Of a stretch of 8,887 nucleotides of DNA, positions 6,828 through 8,887 are shown piece after piece (positions within the stretch are counted from its first letter, which is position 1; each line of letters begins with the position of its first letter). The DNA is from Acidisoma sp035492295 (GTDB taxonomy: Bacteria; Pseudomonadota; Alphaproteobacteria; Acetobacterales; Acetobacteraceae), in assembly GCF_035492295.1 (NCBI RefSeq), contig NZ_DATJJK010000082.1, forward strand, positions 1-8,887. Direction: 5' to 3'. The notes beneath the pieces are model-generated. The model saw nothing but the letters and a program-made list of their open reading frames with translations. It searched no databases and was not told where the DNA came from. Made by a program: the position numbers and the translations under genes.

Positions 6828-6837
6828 TGTTCGAACA
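6828..6837. promoter_or_regulatory. 10-bp palindrome TGTTCGAACA, putative operator upstream of the ACP gene
   Basis: TGTTCGAACA is perfectly palindromic and sits 48 bases before the ACP start codon. The flanks add ACG before and CGT after, with one unpaired A, so the dyad extends to about 17 bases with a bulge. The same ten bases form the centre of the 16-base palindrome at 486-501, and I found no other copy in the window. A common regulator is an inference. Confidence 0.4.
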
Positions 6838-6957
6838 CGTCCCCATCGATGTCGTGGCAAAGTTAGGTGGCTCGGTCACTCAAGCGGTCCTCCACAGTGG
6901 TTTCGGGGAACCTATCCAGCCGGAGGCGGGTGGGCTCTGTGGCCGCGTCGCGATCTC

Positions 6958-6986
6958 TTATAAGATTGCGGAAACAATTCTGTGTA
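6958..6986 (-). promoter_or_regulatory. Possible sigma-70-type promoter for the minus-strand operon
   Basis: Read on the minus strand, TACACA (6986-6981, four of six matches to TTGACA) is followed after exactly 17 bases by TTATAA (6963-6958, close to TATAAT). Transcription would begin near 6951 and leave a leader of about 170 bases that includes the TGTTCGAACA palindrome. TTATAA is itself symmetrical, so the strand is not certain. Chance matches of this quality are common. Confidence 0.25.
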
Positions 6987-7188
6987 GGCTGGTCTATCCA
7001 TGTAGCGAGACGCGACGAAGCTACCACTTCAGACAAGGGTCTCGAACCGCTCATATCTCATCGCTCCGTCTGATGTCCCTGTCCATCAGACCTGGTGTGA
7101 GAAAAATCTGGCCTTTAAAGCCTTATCTGCGATCGTGTCGCACTTTGATCAGCCAAAGCTATCACTAATGTCCGGGGCCTGCGCCTCG

Positions 7189-7231
7189 CCTAAAAAGGTG
7201 GAATCGCGATCGTCCGGTATACCTATTTAGG
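7189..7231. repeat. 11-bp inverted repeat with 21-base loop
   Basis: CCTAAAAAGGT (7189-7199) and ACCTATTTAGG (7221-7231) are inverted copies with 10 of 11 positions matching. Each arm also contains a CC-six A/T-GG element, CCTAAAAAGG and CCTATTTAGG, whose centres are 33 bases apart, near three helical turns. The loop holds the small palindromes ATCGCGAT (7203-7210) and GGTATACC (7216-7223, partly in the arm). It lies about 280 bases before the thioesterase start. It could be a paired operator or an RNA hairpin; nothing decides between them. Confidence 0.4.
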
Positions 7232-7512
7232 AGAGGTCGTCCCGCTGTGAAGTTGGTCTGTCGCCTTTCCCAAGGGTTATACCCCGGGCCAGCTTGTGAC
7301 AGTTGACAGCCCTGGGATGGCCGGTTGTGGCGCGCTCATGATCTAACAGCGATCGTTCTATGTTATCGGCGGTGTATGACATGCCGCCTGGCGTCCGCTT
7401 TGGCAGCTCCCCAGCCTGCTTCTAAGCCATTTTGCTGAAATTGGAGTAGCTTGTGCAAGGTCCGTCCCGCCGTTACGCTTTTTCATGAGGTGACCGTCGC
7501 GCTTTTTTTGGA

Positions 7513-8478
7513 ATGGAAGCAGTGCACGCCCCTGTCCTGACACAAGGTGCAGTTCGACAATCCGACGCGCCGGCAGTGGGGGCCTTATCCTGTCACCCGA
7601 CAATGGAGCGGCTCGCTTCGAACGCAACCTGGGCGGAGGCGCTGCGCAGGGCGGACACGGCGATAGCCCCCCTAAACGTCACGGGTGACCGGATACCAAT
7701 CTACTGGGTCCATTCCGTAACCGGCCTTGGAACCGACCCTATACGGTTGGCAAAATCGCTGGGCCCGGGCCAGCCCTTCTACAGCCTGCGTGCACCGAGC
7801 CGAAACAGAACGGCATCCTTCGCCTCCTCCGTCCAGGACATCGCTCTTTACTACGCAAGGGAAGTCGCAGCGTTTCAGCCGCAGGGACCCCTCGTGGTCG
7901 GCGGTTGGTCTGCGGGCGTCGTCGTCGCATTCGAAATGGCGCAGCAACTGAGGGCCATGGGGCGGGATGTGCGCTATCTCGTTGCGGTTGATTTTGCGCC
8001 ACACAACAGCGCAGTCAAAGCGAATGCGTTGAAGATGCTCACGCTCAGGACGGTGAACTGGCTGTATAGGCAAAGCACGACGAGAATGTCCTTTCGCATG
8101 CTTGTGAAGCGCATCCTGGGGAAGGCGCTCGAGACGACCCACGATACGTTCACGACGGGTCATCCGTTAGATGAATTGATTGAGCATTTGCGATATACGA
8201 AGACGGAAGGGGATTTCGTACGCCGGCTGCACGATGAGGTCGACCGATACGTGCCCGTTCCGTACCCGGGTGCCGTTCTTTTCTATGTCGCTGTCGAAGA
8301 CGATGGCAAGAGGCGTGCGAGCAATCGCAACCTGCATTCGAACCACATGATCAAGGTGTGGCGGTTCCTGGCTGGAAGCCTGACGGTCTCGAAAATCAAC
8401 GGGGATCACGACAGCTTGCTGAAGGGTGAGAGCGTGACCGAGCTGGCGCGACGTCTTGAGGCAGATTTGCAGGGCTAA
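7513..8478 (+). CDS. Alpha/beta-hydrolase thioesterase of the NRPS/PKS type
   Basis: This 321-residue protein is of the thioesterase-domain family that ends non-ribosomal peptide and polyketide synthesis or edits mis-loaded carriers. IYWVHSVTG (63-71) is the oxyanion-hole strand and loop, GWSAG (131-135) carries the nucleophile Ser133, Asp160 in VAVDFAP is the likely acid, and His299 in NGDHDSLL completes the triad. The hydrolase core starts near residue 55. The first 50 residues are an extension without recognisable features, so it is free-standing but longer than typical type II thioesterases of about 240-260 residues. The start at 7513 is the most upstream ATG after an in-frame stop, but its Shine-Dalgarno is poor (GGA directly adjacent, GAGG 22 bases away); Met31 at 7603 is the alternative. 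No synthase with an elongation domain is in the window, so its partner is either the ACP encoded divergently or a synthase further right. Confidence 0.9.
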   Translation: MEAVHAPVLTQGAVRQSDAPAVGALSCHPTMERLASNATWAEALRRADTAIAPLNVTGDRIPIYWVHSVTGLGTDPIRLAKSLGPGQPFYSLRAPSRNRTASFASSVQDIALYYAREVAAFQPQGPLVVGGWSAGVVVAFEMAQQLRAMGRDVRYLVAVDFAPHNSAVKANALKMLTLRTVNWLYRQSTTRMSFRMLVKRILGKALETTHDTFTTGHPLDELIEHLRYTKTEGDFVRRLHDEVDRYVPVPYPGAVLFYVAVEDDGKRRASNRNLHSNHMIKVWRFLAGSLTVSKINGDHDSLLKGESVTELARRLEADLQG

Positions 8479-8607
8479 ACCGGATGAGCAGGTTTGCCGT
8501 CCGAGTGTAGCCGATGTCGTGAGCAATGAGGGTCGACGCGGCTCATTCACTGAGCGCGCCAGCCCTGTATCCGCACAATAACAAGCGACCATAGAGCAAT
8601 GAAGTTG

Positions 8608-8640
8608 AAGCGATCAGGTCCCGCCTGACGCTTTAATCTT
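8608..8640 (+). terminator. Intrinsic-type terminator downstream of the thioesterase gene
   Basis: AAGCG-a-TCAGG (8608-8618) pairs with CCTGA-CGCTT (8624-8633) around a five-base loop, giving a 10-bp stem with one bulged A. It is followed by TTAATCTT (T-rich, not a pure T run). It stands 130 bases after the thioesterase stop and about 70 bases before the next gene start. The T-tract is on the plus strand side. A weaker hairpin, GCTCA-TTCAC-TGAGC (8541-8555), lies between the stop codon and this site. Confidence 0.45.
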
Positions 8641-8709
8641 ACTTATGACGGCGAACACTTCTAGCGATCTCCTGCGATTTTAGCTTGACGGAGCGCAGGC
8701 GGCGCAGCA

Positions 8710-8887
8710 ATGATGTATGAAAATTCGACAGTGAATAAATATTCTTACGATTGTAGAGATGATAGGGCGGAAATGACGGATCTTCCGGCAAGTGTGATGG
8801 GCGCGGACCTGCGCGCGAAAATTGTCGCCGCGGATGAGCCAGAGCGGCGGCAATTGCTCGCCCGGTTAGCGGCAGAAATTCGAATCG
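8710..8887 (+). CDS. N-terminal fragment of an unidentified protein, possibly synthase-related
   Basis: An open frame of 59 codons runs from ATG at 8710 to the right edge of the window. The first 21 residues are rich in Tyr, Asn and Asp and in A/T codons, unlike the rest. From Met22 (ATG at 8773, preceded by AGGGCGG) the sequence becomes GC-rich and helical, with DLRAKIVAADEPERRQLLA at about residues 33-51. That stretch resembles the linker helix that precedes carrier domains in modular polyketide and peptide synthases (L-R-x-x-x-A-A-x-x-x-E-R-x-x-L-L). The match is a short, low-complexity pattern and cannot identify the protein. AGG is 10 bases before 8710, so either ATG could be used. Same strand as the thioesterase, but behind a probable terminator. 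Confidence 0.55.
   Translation, partial: MMYENSTVNKYSYDCRDDRAEMTDLPASVMGADLRAKIVAADEPERRQLLARLAAEIRI

Larger units (their letters stand above)
6780..7512. other. 733-base divergent intergenic region
   Basis: This gap separates the ACP gene (minus strand) from the thioesterase gene (plus strand). It must hold the start of the minus-strand transcript and probably the thioesterase promoter. I see the TGTTCGAACA palindrome (6828-6837), a possible minus-strand promoter (6958-6986) and an 11-bp inverted repeat (7189-7231). The short open frames in it on both strands have no recognisable product, poor start signals and no similarity to known families. I found no convincing nod box, sigma-54 -24/-12 promoter or transposase remnant. 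The size is larger than two promoters need, so it may contain decayed sequence. Confidence 0.6.

Noticed and set aside
6940..7045. Possible nod box (GAAACAATT at 6971-6979 and ATCCA at 6996-7000)
   Set aside because: The short elements are in the wrong order and spacing for the nod-box consensus on either strand, and the rest of the consensus is missing.
6863..7054. Minus-strand 63-codon frame upstream of the ACP gene
   Set aside because: It has no recognisable family and no good ribosome site, and it coincides with a short plus-strand frame over the same bases. Treated as non-coding.
6093..7168. Plus-strand open frames (231 and 185 codons) opposite the ligase and ACP genes
   Set aside because: They overlap the well-supported minus-strand ligase and ACP. 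The part extending into the intergenic region has no recognisable content.
7303..7331. TTGACA at 7303-7308 as a -35 box for the thioesterase gene
   Set aside because: No acceptable -10 hexamer follows at 16-18 bases (TGTGGC at 17).
7395..7425. Possible sigma-54 promoter (TGGCAG...AGC)
   Set aside because: The GG-N10-GC spacing is present, but the -12 element reads CAGC rather than TTGC and no NifA-type upstream site (TGT-N10-ACA) was found. Probably chance.
8713..8887. A CRISPR array, tRNA or IS end near the right edge or in the intergenic gaps
   Set aside because: No periodic repeats, cloverleaf or transposase-like frame could be seen.

Overview
The window holds a compact, one-directional run of biosynthetic genes on the minus strand (about 6779 down to position 1). 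A divergently oriented thioesterase gene follows on the plus strand (7513-8478), and the start of a second plus-strand gene lies at the right edge (8710-8887). The DNA is GC-rich, with proteobacterium-like codon choice and tight ATGA-type gene junctions. A high-GC proteobacterium, perhaps an alphaproteobacterium such as a rhizobium, would fit. That assignment is a weak inference; nothing here fixes the taxon.

The minus-strand genes, in reading order, are: a free-standing acyl carrier protein (6522-6779), an ANL-superfamily adenylate-forming ligase (5150-6535), a FabG-like short-chain dehydrogenase/reductase (4423-5157), an O-acylhomoserine sulfhydrylase-like PLP enzyme (2999-4336), a MetA-like homoserine O-acyltransferase (1995-3002), a group II PLP-dependent amino acid decarboxylase (526-1998), and the N-terminal 128 residues of a helical protein that may be a heme-oxygenase-like / PqqC-TenA-fold oxidase (1-384, GTG start). 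From the ACP to the decarboxylase the genes overlap by 4-14 bases, except for an 86-base gap before the sulfhydrylase-like gene. They are almost certainly one transcript. A 141-base gap with strong dyad symmetry precedes the leftmost gene.

The enzyme set does not look like primary methionine metabolism. A dedicated ligase/ACP pair, a ketoreductase-like SDR, a homoserine-activating acyltransferase, a gamma-replacement PLP enzyme, a decarboxylase, a possible oxidase and a type I/II thioesterase together look like a specialised-metabolite cluster. A reasonable inferred scheme is that homoserine is O-acylated and gamma-substituted to a non-standard amino acid. Decarboxylation, ACP-bound reduction and oxidation would follow in some order, and the thioesterase would release or edit a thioester. 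The right-edge gene begins with a stretch reminiscent of carrier-domain linkers in modular synthases, but only 59 residues are visible.

The regulatory space is the 733-base gap between the ACP and the thioesterase, plus the 141-base gap. Both contain the ten-base palindrome TGTTCGAACA (6828-6837, and inside a 16-base perfect palindrome at 486-501). That makes a shared operator plausible. No regulator, transporter, tRNA, rRNA, CRISPR array or transposase was found.
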